Positions 17,505-27,943 of a stretch of 64,000 bases of DNA are shown here, one piece after another. The notes under the pieces are model-generated. The model did not search any database, was not told where the DNA came from, and was given only the letters and a program-made list of their open reading frames with translations. Positions within the stretch are counted from its first letter, which is position 1; each line of letters opens with the position of its first letter. The stretch is taken from contig NZ_JALNTW010000002.1 in NCBI RefSeq assembly GCF_023161665.1, positions 310,001 to 374,000 on the forward strand, in the 5' to 3' direction. A program made the translations under genes and the position numbers. This stretch comes from Shewanella sp. 1CM18E. Lineage in GTDB: Bacteria > Pseudomonadota > Gammaproteobacteria > Enterobacterales > Shewanellaceae.

Positions 17505-19370
17505 CTATTCTGCTACAGGGTAAAGCACTTCACCCTTAGCCTTTAGAGAAGCAATAACTGCACGGTAATCATTTTCACTGTACTGAGAGCTTAAGCGTTG
17601 CTTAAGTGCATCTAACAGGCCAGCGTCAACACCGTCTGCGGCATTTACTTGTTTAAGAACAATAACTGCATAACCGTTAGCGAGTGCAACAGTATCAACA
17701 GAAGCTTTACCTGCTGGTTGTGCCATAGCAAATGCTTTGTTCACAATCGCGCCATCAATTTCTTGGTCAAAACGTGCAAGCTTAGCTTTTGCAATGTAAT
17801 CTGCTGTTACGCCAGATGCTTCAACTTCTGTCATAGCTTCTTGTGCTTGCTTACGCGCTGCTTCATTAGCTTGTTCTTGCTTTAGACGGTTAGCAATCGC
17901 ATTGCGTACGTCAGCTAATTCCATTGTGCCAGCAGCTTTATGAGAGTTAGCACGAATAACCACTACATGGTTTGGTGCAACTTCAAGTACATCACTGTTC
18001 ATGCCATCAAGTAATACATTTGAAGAAAAGGCTTCTTTCAAAATGTCTGGCTTGCTAAACAATTCAGGTGCGTTAGTACGTGTAAACTCTGGCGTAGTTT
18101 TCACTTCAACATCTAAATCTTTAGCCGCTTCAGCAAGAGTATCTGGCACTTCGTAGCTTGTATCAGCGAGAATTTGCTGCTGTTCGTAGAACTTGTCTAC
18201 CGCTTGCTTATCTTGCAGTTGCGCTACAATTTTATCTTTAACGTCAGCAAATGGTGCTTGTGCGCCAGCTTGAATGTCTAATGCTTTAATGATGTGGTAA
18301 CCAAAGTTAGTTTTCACAACATTTGAGTACTCACCTTTATTAAGCGCAAATAGTGCAGTATCAAACTCAGGCTCCATTACACCCGCTTCAAACCAGTCTA
18401 ATTGACCGCCTTGCTCACCGCTGAAAGTATCTTCAGATTCTGTTTTTGCAAGCTCAGCAAAATCTGCACCGTCTTGAAGCTGTGTGTATATAGACTCAGC
18501 TTTCGCTTTAGCGGCATCCTCGTCATCACCTAGTTGTACTAGGATATGAGCAGCTAAGCGCTTTTCAGCTTGAGTGTAGTTAGCTTTGTGCTCGTCATAA
18601 TAAGCTTGTGCATCTGCGTCAGAGACCTTAACGTCTTTTGCTAGCTCATTGGCGTCAAGCTCAATGTAGTCAAGACTTACAACTTCTGGGCGTACAAACT
18701 GTGCAAGATTAGCATTATAGTAAGTTTGGATTTGCTCATCAGTTACACTGATCTCAGCCAAGAATGGCGTTGCATCAATGATTTTATAATCGATATCACG
18801 AGTTTGACCTTGAAGATCGGCCACATATTGGGCTTCACCCGGTAATACAAACTCTGAACCCACTAATGTCGCAACAAGTTGACGGCGGGTCATATCTGTA
18901 CGCATCATGTCACGGAAAGTATTGGCTTGATAACCTAGCTGACGCAAAATAGCTTGATAACGATCGTTATCAAATACACCGTCAGTTTGGAATGCAGGCT
19001 CAGACAGGATTGCAGCTTTAATCTGCTCATCAGATACGCGTAAGCCTAGCTCCGCAGCGTTTTGGTCAAGCAGTTTTTCTGCGACCAAACGTTCTAATAC
19101 GCTTTGCTTTACGCTCTGCATGTAGTTGTCATCAGCCGAAAGCGTAGCGAACATGTCACCTAACTGCTGTTCTAAACGACCACGCTCATTTTGATATGCT
19201 TGTTCTAAAGCTGAGTTGCTGATCTCTTCACCATTTACGGTAGCAGCAGCAACCTCAGTTGAAGAACCCAAATAACTACTCACACCTGTAAATGCAAAAG
19301 AAAGTATCACTAGGATTAGAATGCTTTTAGCAATAACCCCTTGTGAGCCTTCGCGAATCTTTTCTAACAT
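17505..19370 (-). CDS. ppiD: PpiD, membrane-anchored periplasmic chaperone (parvulin-like)
   Basis: A 621-residue protein anchored by one N-terminal helix (ILILVILSFAFTGVSSYLG, about residues 18-36). A SurA-like N-terminal chaperone domain and a parvulin domain follow (about residues 268-355: KRLAAHILVQLG ... FAELAKTESEDTFSGEQGG ... FGYHIIKALD). PpiD sits at the Sec translocon and helps newly exported outer-membrane proteins fold. That is relevant for a cell that exports many multiheme cytochromes and barrels. It lies downstream of hupB with two terminator-like hairpins between, so it probably has its own promoter. Confidence 0.93.
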   Translation of the reverse strand: MLEKIREGSQGVIAKSILILVILSFAFTGVSSYLGSSTEVAAATVNGEEISNSALEQAYQNERGRLEQQLGDMFATLSADDNYMQSVKQSVLERLVAEKLLDQNAAELGLRVSDEQIKAAILSEPAFQTDGVFDNDRYQAILRQLGYQANTFRDMMRTDMTRRQLVATLVGSEFVLPGEAQYVADLQGQTRDIDYKIIDATPFLAEISVTDEQIQTYYNANLAQFVRPEVVSLDYIELDANELAKDVKVSDADAQAYYDEHKANYTQAEKRLAAHILVQLGDDEDAAKAKAESIYTQLQDGADFAELAKTESEDTFSGEQGGQLDWFEAGVMEPEFDTALFALNKGEYSNVVKTNFGYHIIKALDIQAGAQAPFADVKDKIVAQLQDKQAVDKFYEQQQILADTSYEVPDTLAEAAKDLDVEVKTTPEFTRTNAPELFSKPDILKEAFSSNVLLDGMNSDVLEVAPNHVVVIRANSHKAAGTMELADVRNAIANRLKQEQANEAARKQAQEAMTEVEASGVTADYIAKAKLARFDQEIDGAIVNKAFAMAQPAGKASVDTVALANGYAVIVLKQVNAADGVDAGLLDALKQRLSSQYSENDYRAVIASLKAKGEVLYPVAE

Positions 19371-19401
19371 CAGACTTCTCGCTTGTTGCGATTAATATAA
19401 T

Positions 19402-19435
19402 AAAAAGGCGCATCACTGTTTGGATGCGCCTTTTT
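19402..19435. terminator. Terminator-like hairpin between hupB and ppiD
   Basis: AAAAAGGCGCATC/GATGCGCCTTTTT, a 13-base-pair stem with an 8-base loop and T/A runs on both sides. It lies immediately upstream of ppiD, about 30 bases from its start. Confidence 0.75.
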
Positions 19436-19521
19436 GTAATTTAAAGGAGAGGAAAATGTTCCTTTTAAAACTCCCGATGACAAAATTAAGATAATCCTTA
19501 ATTTATGCCCTTTCTATTTGT

Positions 19522-19550
19522 AAAAAGCACTGTTTAAACAGTGCTTTTTT
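19522..19550 (-). terminator. Terminator of hupB
   Basis: AAGCACTGTTT/AAACAGTGCTT stem with A and T runs on either side, 39 bases after the hupB stop. Confidence 0.85.
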
Positions 19551-19588
19551 ACAATAGCCTTACAAAAGGCTGCATTGCTAACTTTTAT

Positions 19589-19861
19589 TTAGTTAACAGC
19601 GTCTTTTAGAGCTTTACCAGCTTTGAATGCTGGGATATTAGCTGCAGCGATTTTGATCTCTTTACCCGTTTGTGGGTTACGACCAGTGCGCTCAGCGCGT
19701 TGACGCACTTCGAAAGTACCGAAACCAACAAGAGCAATCTTATCGCCTTCTTTAAGGCCGTCAGTAACAGCGCCGATGAAAGAGTCTAATGCACGGCCAG
19801 CAGCCGCTTTAGAAATGTCAGCACCAGAAGCGATTTTCTCGATTAGTTCAGATTTGTTCAT
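19589..19861 (-). CDS. hupB: DNA-binding protein HU-beta
   Basis: A 90-residue nucleoid protein: [11 protein letters not shown] start, the conserved [21 protein letters not shown] arm region (seen as GFGTF, RxGRNPxTG) and the [18 protein letters not shown] end. HU bends and compacts DNA. ATG 19861 is chosen because AAGGGGATGAC lies just before it and because the family begins there; upstream in-frame codons would add 11 residues. It lies between lon and ppiD as in many Gammaproteobacteria. The 269 bases up to the lon stop should hold its promoter. Confidence 0.96.
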   Translation of the reverse strand: MNKSELIEKIASGADISKAAAGRALDSFIGAVTDGLKEGDKIALVGFGTFEVRQRAERTGRNPQTGKEIKIAAANIPAFKAGKALKDAVN

Positions 19862-20130
19862 GTCATCCCCTTGAATGTAATTTGTGCGCCGCACCCAAAT
19901 CCTTGTCTAGAGCGGTCTGCGGAGGCTTTTTATAACAAGCTTAGAACCAAAGTTCAAGCCTTATAGGAAAACCAAAGAAATAAATTAGGATACTACTCAA
20001 AACCAGTCACTCCAAGGGCTGGAGCGACTGACTCTCCACAGACTTAGGCTACCACAGCTTGATACTTAGGTAAGCCCCTTTTTACTGTTTTTTTCAAGCA
20101 ATCCCGCAATTTATTGCGTTAGTCCACGTT

Positions 20131-22476
20131 TTAGACTACTTCAAAGCCTTCAACTGGTCGTTCAAGCGCCAATTTAAGAACTTCATCAACCCACTTCACC
20201 GGATGGATCTGTAAGTCTGCGATTACGTTTTGTGGAATTTCTTCCAAATCACGTTCATTTTCTTTTGGAATTAGAACAACTTTCGTACCGCCGCGGTGCG
20301 CAGCTAAAAGCTTTTCTTTTAGTCCACCAATCGGTAGTACTTCACCACGAAGGGTAATTTCACCCGTCATCGCCACATCTGCGCGAACAGGGTTACCGGT
20401 CAAGCTTGAAACCAGTGCAGTGCACATTGCCGCACCTGCAGATGGACCATCTTTTGGTGTTGCACCTTCAGGTACATGGACGTGAATATCACGCTTTTCG
20501 TAGAAGTCAGGGTTAATACCAAGCTGCTCAGCTCGAGCACGTACTACCGTCATTGCCGCTTGAATCGACTCCTGCATTACATCACCCAGCGAGCCAGTAT
20601 AAGTTAGCTTGCCCTTACCTGGTACAGAAGTCGCCTCAATAGTCAGTAAGTCACCGCCAACTTCTGTCCACGCCAAACCTGTCACTTGACCAATCTGGTT
20701 ATTCGATTCAGCCTTACCGTAATCACAACGCTGCACGCCTAAGAATGACTTCAGGTTATCTTGGTTAACTTCTACATGCTTGATGCTCTTATCAAGCAAG
20801 ATTTGTTTAACTACTTTACGGCAAATCTTTGAAAGTTCACGCTCTAAAGCACGCACACCGGCTTCGCGAGTGTAGTAACGGATAATGCCGATGATAGCGC
20901 TATCATCAACCGTAACTTCTTTGGTCTTTAGGCCGTTACGCTCAATTTGCTTTGGCAACAAGTGTTGTTTAGCAATATTGAGTTTTTCATCTTCGGTATA
21001 ACCCGACAGACGAATCACTTCCATACGGTCAAGCAGTGGACCTGGTATATTCATCGAGTTAGACGTTGCAACGAACATCACATCAGATAAGTCGTAATCG
21101 ACCTCCATGTAGTGGTCGCTAAACGCTGAGTTTTGCTCTGGATCAAGCACCTCTAATAACGCTGATGCCGGATCGCCGCGCATATCACTGCTCATCTTAT
21201 CGATTTCATCAAGCAGGAATAATGGGTTTTTAACCCCCACTTTAGACATCTTTTGAATCACTTTACCCGGCATAGAACCGATATAAGTACGACGATGACC
21301 ACGGATCTCCGCTTCATCACGCACGCCGCCTAATGCGACACGCACATACTTACGACCGGTTGCTTTTGCAATCGATTGACCCAGTGATGTTTTACCTACA
21401 CCTGGTGGTCCAACTAAACAAAGAATTGGACCTTTAAGTTGCTTAACGCGGCTTTGAACGGCTAGATACTCTAAAATACGCTCTTTGACCTTTTCTAGGC
21501 CAAAGTGATCGGTATCAAGCACGTCTTGCGCTTTCGCTAAATCACGTTTGATTTTAGAGCGCTTGTGCCAAGGCACCGACACCATCCACTCAACGTAACT
21601 TCTTACTACTGTCGCTTCAGCAGACATTGGCGACATCATTTTCAGCTTATTAAGCTCTGCAGAAGCTTTTTCTTTCGCCTCTGCAGGCATTTGTGCCTCT
21701 TCAATCTTTTTCGCTAAGCTTTCAAATTCATCGTGAGACTCGTCAATATCGCCAAGCTCTTTTTGAATAGCTTTCATTTGCTCATTCAAATAATACTCGC
21801 GCTGACTCTTCTCCATCTGCTTTTTAACACGGCTACGAATGCGCTTTTCAACCTGAAGCAGGTCGATTTCAGCTTCCATCATCGCCATGAGATATTCAAT
21901 GCGTTCACTTACATTGACCATCTCTAACACTGATTGCTTGTCTTCAAGCTTCAGTGGCATATGAGCAGCCATGGTGTCAGCAAGTCTTGCAGCTTCATCG
22001 ATACCCGAAAGTGACGTTAACACTTCTGGCGGGATCTTTTTATTGAGCTTGATATAGCCTTCAAATTGGCCAACGGCTGAGCGAACTAGCACTTCCTCTT
22101 CTTTTTCAGATAGAGGCTCAGATTCAAGATAATGCGCTGTTGCTTGGAAGATATCGTCTTGATCGATATAGTTGTCAATACGAGCTCGTTGCCCGCCTTC
22201 AACTAGTACCTTTACGGTACCGTCTGGCAATTTTAATAACTGTAAAATCGACGCAACAGTACCAACATCAAAGATATCGTCGCTTGTAGGATCGTCCAAC
22301 TCAGCATCACGCTGAGCGACTAAAATAATTTGCTTGCCTTGTTCCATTGCTTTTTCTAAGCAACGAATAGACTTCTCTCGACCGACGAATAACGGAATTA
22401 CCATATGGGGATAAACCACCACATCTCTTAATGGTAGTACGGGTAGTTCGATTCGCGCATCACGCTCTAGGGTCAT
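20131..22476 (-). CDS. lon: Lon ATP-dependent protease
   Basis: A 781-residue cytosolic AAA+ serine protease of LonA type. It has the N-terminal substrate domain ([20 protein letters not shown]), Walker A GPPGVGKT near residue 355, Walker [11 protein letters not shown] and the C-terminal protease domain. The catalytic serine is in DGPSAG (about residue 678) and the lysine in GGLKEK (about residue 721). It degrades misfolded and regulatory proteins. Length is normal (enterobacterial Lon 784). It lies in the conserved order tig-clpP-clpX-lon-hupB-ppiD on the minus strand, with a terminator separating it from clpX. Confidence 0.98.
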   Translation of the reverse strand: MTLERDARIELPVLPLRDVVVYPHMVIPLFVGREKSIRCLEKAMEQGKQIILVAQRDAELDDPTSDDIFDVGTVASILQLLKLPDGTVKVLVEGGQRARIDNYIDQDDIFQATAHYLESEPLSEKEEEVLVRSAVGQFEGYIKLNKKIPPEVLTSLSGIDEAARLADTMAAHMPLKLEDKQSVLEMVNVSERIEYLMAMMEAEIDLLQVEKRIRSRVKKQMEKSQREYYLNEQMKAIQKELGDIDESHDEFESLAKKIEEAQMPAEAKEKASAELNKLKMMSPMSAEATVVRSYVEWMVSVPWHKRSKIKRDLAKAQDVLDTDHFGLEKVKERILEYLAVQSRVKQLKGPILCLVGPPGVGKTSLGQSIAKATGRKYVRVALGGVRDEAEIRGHRRTYIGSMPGKVIQKMSKVGVKNPLFLLDEIDKMSSDMRGDPASALLEVLDPEQNSAFSDHYMEVDYDLSDVMFVATSNSMNIPGPLLDRMEVIRLSGYTEDEKLNIAKQHLLPKQIERNGLKTKEVTVDDSAIIGIIRYYTREAGVRALERELSKICRKVVKQILLDKSIKHVEVNQDNLKSFLGVQRCDYGKAESNNQIGQVTGLAWTEVGGDLLTIEATSVPGKGKLTYTGSLGDVMQESIQAAMTVVRARAEQLGINPDFYEKRDIHVHVPEGATPKDGPSAGAAMCTALVSSLTGNPVRADVAMTGEITLRGEVLPIGGLKEKLLAAHRGGTKVVLIPKENERDLEEIPQNVIADLQIHPVKWVDEVLKLALERPVEGFEVV

Positions 22477-22570
22477 AGCTCGATTCCGTTTTTTATGATT
22501 ACTAATGAGTATATTGGGATGATTAAATAGGTTTCAATGGTGAAAAACAATTAATTAAAGAAGTGTACAA

Positions 22571-22595
22571 AAAAGGAGCCATATTGGCTCCTTTT
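22571..22595 (-). terminator. Terminator of clpX
   Basis: AAAAGGAGCCA/TGGCTCCTTTT with a 3-base loop, about 25 bases beyond the clpX stop. It separates clpPX from lon. Confidence 0.85.
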
Positions 22596-22621
22596 AATCT
22601 ATTTTCACTATCGTTGATAGC

Positions 22622-23899
22622 TTATTCAGCAGTTGCTGCTTGGCTTTCGTTATTAGCGTAAATCAGGATAGGCGTAGATTCACCTTTCACTACCGATTCG
22701 TCGATAACCACTTTAGCAACATCGTCAGTTGATGGTAGGTCGTACATGATATCAAGTAAGATCCCTTCAACAATTGAACGTAGGCCGCGAGCACCCGTTT
22801 TACGAGTCTGAGCTTTAAGTGCAATCGCTTTTAATGCGTCTTCTCTGAACTCTAGCTCTACACCTTCCATCTCAAATAAAGCAGCAAACTGTTTAGTGAT
22901 TGCGTTCTTTGGTTGAGACAAAATCTGGATCAACGCTTCATCATCAAGCTCAGCAAGTGTAGCTAAAACAGGTAATCGACCGATAAACTCTGGAATAAGA
23001 CCAAACTTCACCAAATCTTCTGGCTCTACTTCTAAAAGTCTATCCGAGATATTCTTCTTATCCGCTTCGCCTTTAACCTGAGCACCGAAACCAATACCGG
23101 TACCCACGTGTGCACGTTGCTCAATCACTTTTTCAAGGCCGGCAAATGCACCACCACAAACGAATAAGATCTTAGAAGTATCAACTTGTAAAAACTCTTG
23201 TTGTGGATGCTTACGACCACCTTGTGGTGGAACCGCTGCAACAGTACCTTCGATAAGCTTAAGTAGAGCTTGCTGCACGCCCTCACCAGAAACATCACGA
23301 GTAATTGATGGGTTGTCAGACTTACGACTGATTTTATCAATTTCATCAATATAGACGATACCACGCTGTGCTTTCTCTACATCGTAGTCGCACTTTTGTA
23401 GTAACTTCTGAATGATGTTCTCAACGTCTTCACCGACATAACCCGCTTCGGTTAATGTCGTTGCGTCAGCCATAGTGAATGGCACATCAAGGAAACGCGC
23501 TAACGTTTCAGCTAAAAGTGTTTTACCGCTACCCGTAGGGCCGATAAGCAAGATGTTACTCTTACCAAGTTCAACACCGTCTTTAGGGCTAGCATTTCTC
23601 AAACGCTTGTAGTGATTGTACACCGCGACAGAGAGGACTTTCTTAGCTTTGTCTTGACCGATCACATAGTCGTCCAAATGAGCTCGCAGCTCATGTGGCG
23701 TTGGTAATCTGTCCTGATCTTGCTTCGGTGAAATCTCTTTGATTTCTTCTCTAATAATGTCGTTGCAGAGTTCAACGCACTCATCACAAACATATACAGA
23801 AGGCCCAGCGATGAGTTTTCTTACTTCATGCTGGCTCTTACCACAAAAAGAGCAGTACAGCAGCTTTCCGCCGTCACCGTTACCTTTGTCTTCACCCAT
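22622..23899 (-). CDS. clpX: ClpX, ATPase subunit of the ClpXP protease
   Basis: A 425-residue AAA+ unfoldase. An N-terminal zinc-binding domain has four cysteines (CSFC near residue 16, CDEC-x3-C further on). Walker A is GPTGSGKT near residue 120, Walker [11 protein letters not shown], and the IGF loop that docks on ClpP is in [10 protein letters not shown]. Sensor 2 GARGLRSI lies near the C terminus. ATG 23899 follows AGAGGTAA; an upstream in-frame start would add eight residues that the family lacks. It lies 86 bases after clpP. Confidence 0.97.
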   Translation of the reverse strand: MGEDKGNGDGGKLLYCSFCGKSQHEVRKLIAGPSVYVCDECVELCNDIIREEIKEISPKQDQDRLPTPHELRAHLDDYVIGQDKAKKVLSVAVYNHYKRLRNASPKDGVELGKSNILLIGPTGSGKTLLAETLARFLDVPFTMADATTLTEAGYVGEDVENIIQKLLQKCDYDVEKAQRGIVYIDEIDKISRKSDNPSITRDVSGEGVQQALLKLIEGTVAAVPPQGGRKHPQQEFLQVDTSKILFVCGGAFAGLEKVIEQRAHVGTGIGFGAQVKGEADKKNISDRLLEVEPEDLVKFGLIPEFIGRLPVLATLAELDDEALIQILSQPKNAITKQFAALFEMEGVELEFREDALKAIALKAQTRKTGARGLRSIVEGILLDIMYDLPSTDDVAKVVIDESVVKGESTPILIYANNESQAATAE

Positions 23900-23985
23900 T
23901 ACTTTACCTCTGTTTGCAGTCAATCTACTGCGTGGATCTTTTTAATACTTCCTTTCTATGAGCATAGCTCAGAGGAGAGTAAAAA

Positions 23986-24597
23986 TCAGTCTCGTTTTGT
24001 CATCACTGAATCGACTAATCCGTATTCAGCGGCTTCTGAAGCACTCATAAAGTTATCACGATCTGTATCGCGCTCAATTACTTCTAGAGGCTGACCAGTA
24101 TGCTCTGCAAGCATAGTGTTTAACTTATTCTTAATACCTAAGATCTCTTGCGCATGAATAGCGATATCTGATGCTTGACCTTGGAAGCCACCTAATGGCT
24201 GATGGATCATTACACGCGAGTTAGGTAAGCAATGGCGTTTGCCTGGTGCGCCGCCAGCTAACAAAAATGCGCCCATGCTTGCCGCTTGACCAATACATAC
24301 AGTGCTCACGTTTGGCTTAATAAACTGCATGGTATCGTAAATAGCCATACCAGCTGTCACGCTACCACCAGGTGAGTTAATGTATAGGTAGATGTCCTTA
24401 TCTGGGCTCTCAGACTCCAAAAACAGTAACTGAGCAACGATAAGGTTAGCCATATGTTCTTCAACTTGGCCAACTAAAAAGATTACTCGCTCTTTCAAAA
24501 GGCGAGAATAAATATCATATGAACGTTCACCTTTGGCTGTTTGTTCAACAACCATAGGAACGAGTGCGTTAAGTACTGATTCTGGCGCTTTGTGCAT
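23986..24597 (-). CDS. clpP: ClpP, proteolytic subunit
   Basis: A 203-residue serine peptidase with the Ser-His-Asp triad in [11 protein letters not shown] (Ser), MIHQPLGG (His) and the later DRDNFMSA region (Asp). The YINSPGG motif forms the oxyanion strand. It forms the 14-subunit barrel that works with ClpX (next gene) or ClpA. The start is [20 protein letters not shown]; a short N-terminal propeptide is expected to be removed. Length and motifs are canonical. A hairpin separates it from tig. Confidence 0.97.
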   Translation of the reverse strand: MHKAPESVLNALVPMVVEQTAKGERSYDIYSRLLKERVIFLVGQVEEHMANLIVAQLLFLESESPDKDIYLYINSPGGSVTAGMAIYDTMQFIKPNVSTVCIGQAASMGAFLLAGGAPGKRHCLPNSRVMIHQPLGGFQGQASDIAIHAQEILGIKNKLNTMLAEHTGQPLEVIERDTDRDNFMSASEAAEYGLVDSVMTKRD

Positions 24598-24610
24598 GAT
24601 TAACTTCCCT

Positions 24611-24651
24611 AAATAAAAATGGCCCGCATGAGGAACCTCATACGAGCCATT
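24611..24651 (-). terminator. Terminator between tig and clpP
   Basis: A 16-base stem with two mismatches (AATGGC, TGAGG core) and a TTTTATTT run on the minus strand. A second small hairpin, AAATGGCT/AGCCATTT, lies just before it at 24655-24673. Confidence 0.7.
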
Positions 24652-24686
24652 ATAAATGGCTAATAGCCATTTAAGTCAAGCGATGG

Positions 24687-25991
24687 TTACGCGCGACCGG
24701 TAGCCTTGTTCATAAATTCTTCAAACTGGACTGGTTTTTCAGTCAAAGTTGCAGTTTTTAACAAAGCTTCAACCGCTTGCTCTTCTAGAGCAACGTTGCG
24801 CATGTTTTGCATAAGTTCTTCGTTACCATTGTAGTATGCTACAACTTCACTTGGATCTTCGTATGCAGAAGCCATAGAAGCGATTAGCGCTTGAACACGC
24901 TCGTCTTCAGCTTTTAGCTCGTTTGTTTTGATCACTTCGCCAAGTAATAGACCTACTTTAACGCGACGTGTAGCTTGCTCAGTGAACAGGTCAGCTGGTA
25001 GCTCAGGCATGTTAGCGGCTTGATCACCAAAACGTTGCATAGCTTGCTTGCGCAATACTTCAACTTCGCCAGTGATTAGCGCAGATGGCAATTCGATGTC
25101 GTTTTGCTCAACTAGACCATTAAGCACTTGCTCTTTAACGTTTGCTTTAAGCGCTTGCTCAAGCTCACGGCTCATGTTCTTGCTGATTTCAGCGCGAAGA
25201 GCGTCGATGCCGCCTTCAGTGATACCAAATAGAGTAGCGAATTCATCGTTAACTTCTGGAAGGTTAGCCGCTTGAACTTCAGTAAGAGTGATAGCAAAAG
25301 TTGCTACTTTACCCTTTAGGTTTTCAGCGTGGTAATCTTCAGGGAAAGTCACTTCGATATTGAACTCTTCACCCGCTTTGTGACCTTCAACACCAGATTC
25401 GAAACCTGGGATCATACGGCCGCTACCTAGTTGAAGTTCGAAATCGTCAGCTTTGCCGCCTTCAAACTCTTCGCCGTCGATAGAACCAACGAAGTTGATT
25501 TTAGCTTTGTCGCCTTCAGCAGCTTCACGCTCAACAACTTCAAAAGTTGCGTGTTGCTTGCGTAGCGTTTCGATCATTGCATCAACATCTGCTTCAGTTA
25601 CTTCAGCAGTTGGCTGTTCAACAGTGATAGACTCAAGACCTTTTAGCTCTACTTCTGGGTAGATTTCAAAAGTAGCAACAAACTCAAAGTTTTCGCCTTC
25701 AGTTGAACCAGCAGTTAAGGTAGGTGCGCCAGCTGGGTTTAACTTCTCAGCAATGATTGCTTCAACGAAGTTACGCTGCATCACTTCACCAGTGATGTCT
25801 TGGCGAATTGCTTTACCATAACGCTTATTAATTACGCTTACAGGTACTTTTCCTGGACGGAAACCTGGGATACGGGCACGCTTAGCTTCGCTTTTTAATG
25901 CTTCTTTAACAGTGTTCTCGATCTGCTCAGCAGGTACAGAAATTGTTAGGCGACGCTCTAGGCCTTGTGTGGTTTCTACAGAAACTTGCAT
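24687..25991 (-). CDS. tig: Trigger factor (ribosome-associated chaperone and prolyl isomerase)
   Basis: A 434-residue chaperone. The ribosome-binding signature GFRPGKVP lies near residue 43, the FKBP-type isomerase domain near residues 150-245 ([34 protein letters not shown]), and the C-terminal arm region is long and helical. It binds at ribosomal protein L23 and shields nascent chains. ATG 25991 follows GAGGTAA at proper distance, and the family begins [15 protein letters not shown]; an in-frame upstream extension is ignored. Length fits (432 in enterobacteria). Confidence 0.97.
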   Translation of the reverse strand: MQVSVETTQGLERRLTISVPAEQIENTVKEALKSEAKRARIPGFRPGKVPVSVINKRYGKAIRQDITGEVMQRNFVEAIIAEKLNPAGAPTLTAGSTEGENFEFVATFEIYPEVELKGLESITVEQPTAEVTEADVDAMIETLRKQHATFEVVEREAAEGDKAKINFVGSIDGEEFEGGKADDFELQLGSGRMIPGFESGVEGHKAGEEFNIEVTFPEDYHAENLKGKVATFAITLTEVQAANLPEVNDEFATLFGITEGGIDALRAEISKNMSRELEQALKANVKEQVLNGLVEQNDIELPSALITGEVEVLRKQAMQRFGDQAANMPELPADLFTEQATRRVKVGLLLGEVIKTNELKAEDERVQALIASMASAYEDPSEVVAYYNGNEELMQNMRNVALEEQAVEALLKTATLTEKPVQFEEFMNKATGRA

Positions 25992-26199
25992 TTTTTTACC
26001 TCGAAATATGTCTATCGTCCTTTGCAATAGTCGAAAACTCAACTATTCAGGTATTCGTTTCTTGATCCATAAATTTAACCAAAATGCCCATAAATACTGA
26101 CGATCGGCACAGGTATCTTTTAGTTGATAATTATCAAGACGCGACATTATAGCTATGGAATGCGCTCGAGTCGAGCCTCAAAGCGTGATTTACAGGCGT

Positions 26200-26228
26200 A
26201 AAAAAAGCGACCTAGGGTCGCTTTTTTT
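26200..26228 (-). terminator. Terminator of the tRNA operon
   Basis: AGCGACC/GGTCGCT stem around TAG with runs of seven A and seven T. It lies 18 bases past the tRNA-His 3' end on the minus strand. Confidence 0.88.
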
Positions 26229-26246
26229 ACTTCTTTACAGAAAGAG

Positions 26247-26322
26247 TGGGGTGACTGATGGGGTTCGAACCCACGACAACCGGAATCACAATCCGGGACT
26301 CTACCAACTGAGCTACAATCAC
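26247..26322 (-). tRNA. tRNA-His (GTG)
   Basis: The minus strand folds as a cloverleaf: acceptor GTGATTG/CAGTCAC, D-arm with AGCTCAGTTGGTAGAG, anticodon loop TTGTGAT giving GTG, and GGTTCGAACCC T-arm. CCA is encoded. The extra 5' G (-1) typical of tRNA-His is present at 26323 opposite C73. It is last in the transcript. Confidence 0.97.
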
Positions 26323-26330
26323 CACAAAAA

Positions 26331-26407
26331 TGGTACGCCCGGCAGGATTCGAACCTGCGGCCACCCGCTTAGAAGGCGGGTGCTCTATCCAACTGAGCTA
26401 CGGGCGC
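26331..26407 (-). tRNA. tRNA-Arg (TCT)
   Basis: A cloverleaf on the minus strand: acceptor GCGCCCG/CGGGCGT (one G-T pair), anticodon loop CTTCTAA giving TCT (reads AGA/AGG), TTCGAAT T-loop, encoded CCA. It is 8 bases upstream of tRNA-His. Confidence 0.97.
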
Positions 26408-26470
26408 TCGGTAATGAAAATAAATTCATTTCCTGAACTGGGCAACTAACGTTACACGTTAGTTTAAATG

Positions 26471-26547
<77 letters not shown>

Positions 26548-26649
26548 AGTTTTGAAACTTAATGTAAAGTACGTTTTCACGCTGGGACACCCTTTACTGT
26601 TTCTTATCCTCACCAACAGCATTTCGCTGTCTCGCTGAGAACGGAGCGC

Positions 26650-26678
26650 ATAGTATCCCCTCACCTAAAAGTCGTCAA
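26650..26678 (-). promoter_or_regulatory. Strong sigma-70 promoter of the tRNA operon
   Basis: On the minus strand -35 TTGACG, a 17-base spacer, -10 TACTAT. A GC-rich discriminator (GCGC) follows, the type that makes stable-RNA promoters sensitive to ppGpp. It lies about 100 bases upstream of tRNA-Pro. Confidence 0.85.
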
Positions 26679-26902
26679 CGACTTTTTTCAAAAAAGATGT
26701 TCGCATGATTACTTTACACACTATTTGAATCATGATTAAGCAAACTGCTAAAAATAACGGCTATTTCATTTGGATTAGACAATTTCAAATGCCTTTCCAG
26801 TAGCATACTAAGCAAAGCTCCCTGATTTAGCTTTAATCAAACCACTCAACGCTTGCTCACTATTATCCGTATTTTAGAATTAACTGTTAATTGCCTAAAC
26901 CA

Positions 26903-26931
26903 ATGACACCTTTATCCTGTCCTGTTAAAAT
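26903..26931 (+). promoter_or_regulatory. Predicted sigma-70 promoter of folD
   Basis: ATGACA, 17 bases, TAAAAT; each hexamer matches consensus at five of six. It lies about 45 bases before the folD ATG. The rest of the tRNA-folD gap (26679-26902) shows nothing recognisable. Confidence 0.65.
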
Positions 26932-26976
26932 GTCGCGGTTTTCCATTATCGCGCCGTATAAAGGACACCAACCCCA

Positions 26977-27831
26977 ATGACAGCCCAAAACATCGATGGT
27001 AAGGCAATTGCCCAAGCTATTCGAACGCAACTCAAAGATAAAGTAACCGCCCGCAAAGAGGCTGGTCAAAGAGTCCCAGGTTTAGCCGTAATACTTGTAG
27101 GAGCAGACCCTGCCTCACAAGTTTATGTCGGTAGTAAGCGTAAAGCCTGTGAAGAAGTCGGCTTTATGTCTCGCTCATATGATTTAGATAGCAGCACCTC
27201 AGAAGAAGCACTTTTATCATTAATTGATGAATGTAATAACGATCCAAGTATCGATGGGATCTTAGTTCAATTGCCATTGCCCGAGCATATTGAAGAGTCC
27301 AAAGTTATCGAACGAATTCGTCCAGATAAAGATGTTGATGGCTTCCACCCTTATAACGTTGGCCGTTTAGCACAACGTAGCCCTGTATTGCGTTCATGTA
27401 CTCCAATGGGGATCATGACGCTGCTCAAGTCTACTGAAATTGATACTTATGGTTTAGACGCGCTGGTTGTTGGTGCCTCTAATATCGTCGGCCGTCCTAT
27501 GGCACTAGAATTGCTGCTTGCTGGTTGCACCACAACTATCTGTCATCGCTTTACTCGCAATCTTGAAGATAAAGTAAGACGTGCTGATCTAGTTGTTGTT
27601 GCCGTAGGCAAGCCAGGCTTTATTCCTGGTGATTGGATTAAGCCAGGTGCAGTCGTTATTGACGTGGGTATTAACCGCCTAGAAAACGGTCAACTGGTTG
27701 GCGATGTAGAATTTGATGTTGCCGCGCAGCACGCTAGCTTTATCACTCCAGTTCCAGGCGGTGTTGGTCCTATGACTATCGCAAGTCTGCTAGAAAACAC
27801 CTTATACGCTTGCGAGCAGTATCACGACTAG
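26977..27831 (+). CDS. folD: FolD, methylenetetrahydrofolate dehydrogenase/cyclohydrolase
   Basis: A 284-residue bifunctional enzyme interconverting 5,10-methylene-, 5,10-methenyl- and 10-formyl-tetrahydrofolate with NADP. Visible marks are [13 protein letters not shown], with the catalytic lysine and tyrosine; [25 protein letters not shown]; the dinucleotide site [17 protein letters not shown]; and the C-terminal [15 protein letters not shown] lies 11 bases upstream of the ATG. It stands next to cysS, convergent, as in many relatives. Confidence 0.97.
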   Translation: MTAQNIDGKAIAQAIRTQLKDKVTARKEAGQRVPGLAVILVGADPASQVYVGSKRKACEEVGFMSRSYDLDSSTSEEALLSLIDECNNDPSIDGILVQLPLPEHIEESKVIERIRPDKDVDGFHPYNVGRLAQRSPVLRSCTPMGIMTLLKSTEIDTYGLDALVVGASNIVGRPMALELLLAGCTTTICHRFTRNLEDKVRRADLVVVAVGKPGFIPGDWIKPGAVVIDVGINRLENGQLVGDVEFDVAAQHASFITPVPGGVGPMTIASLLENTLYACEQYHD

Positions 27832-27885
27832 CTCAGTCAAAAGCTCCCCACCTTAAATATGATCGACCAGTATATTTAAGGTATT

Positions 27886-27912
27886 AAAAAGCCTGCATTA
27901 GCAGGCTTTTTT
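27886..27912. terminator. Bidirectional terminator between folD and cysS
   Basis: AAAAAGCCTGC/GCAGGCTTTTT with ATTA loop and T runs in both directions. A further inverted repeat CCTTAAATAT/ATATTTAAGG lies at 27851-27881 just before it. Confidence 0.9.
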
Positions 27913-27943
27913 TGTGTTTTATCGTTCGACTTTTCGCGAAGAG

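Noticed and set aside
26155..26436. A 93-codon frame across the tRNA-His and tRNA-Arg genes
   Set aside because: It reads through two clear tRNA cloverleafs and the terminator of their operon; phrases such as TPGRIRTCGHPLRRRVLYPTEL are well-known false translations of tRNA genes.
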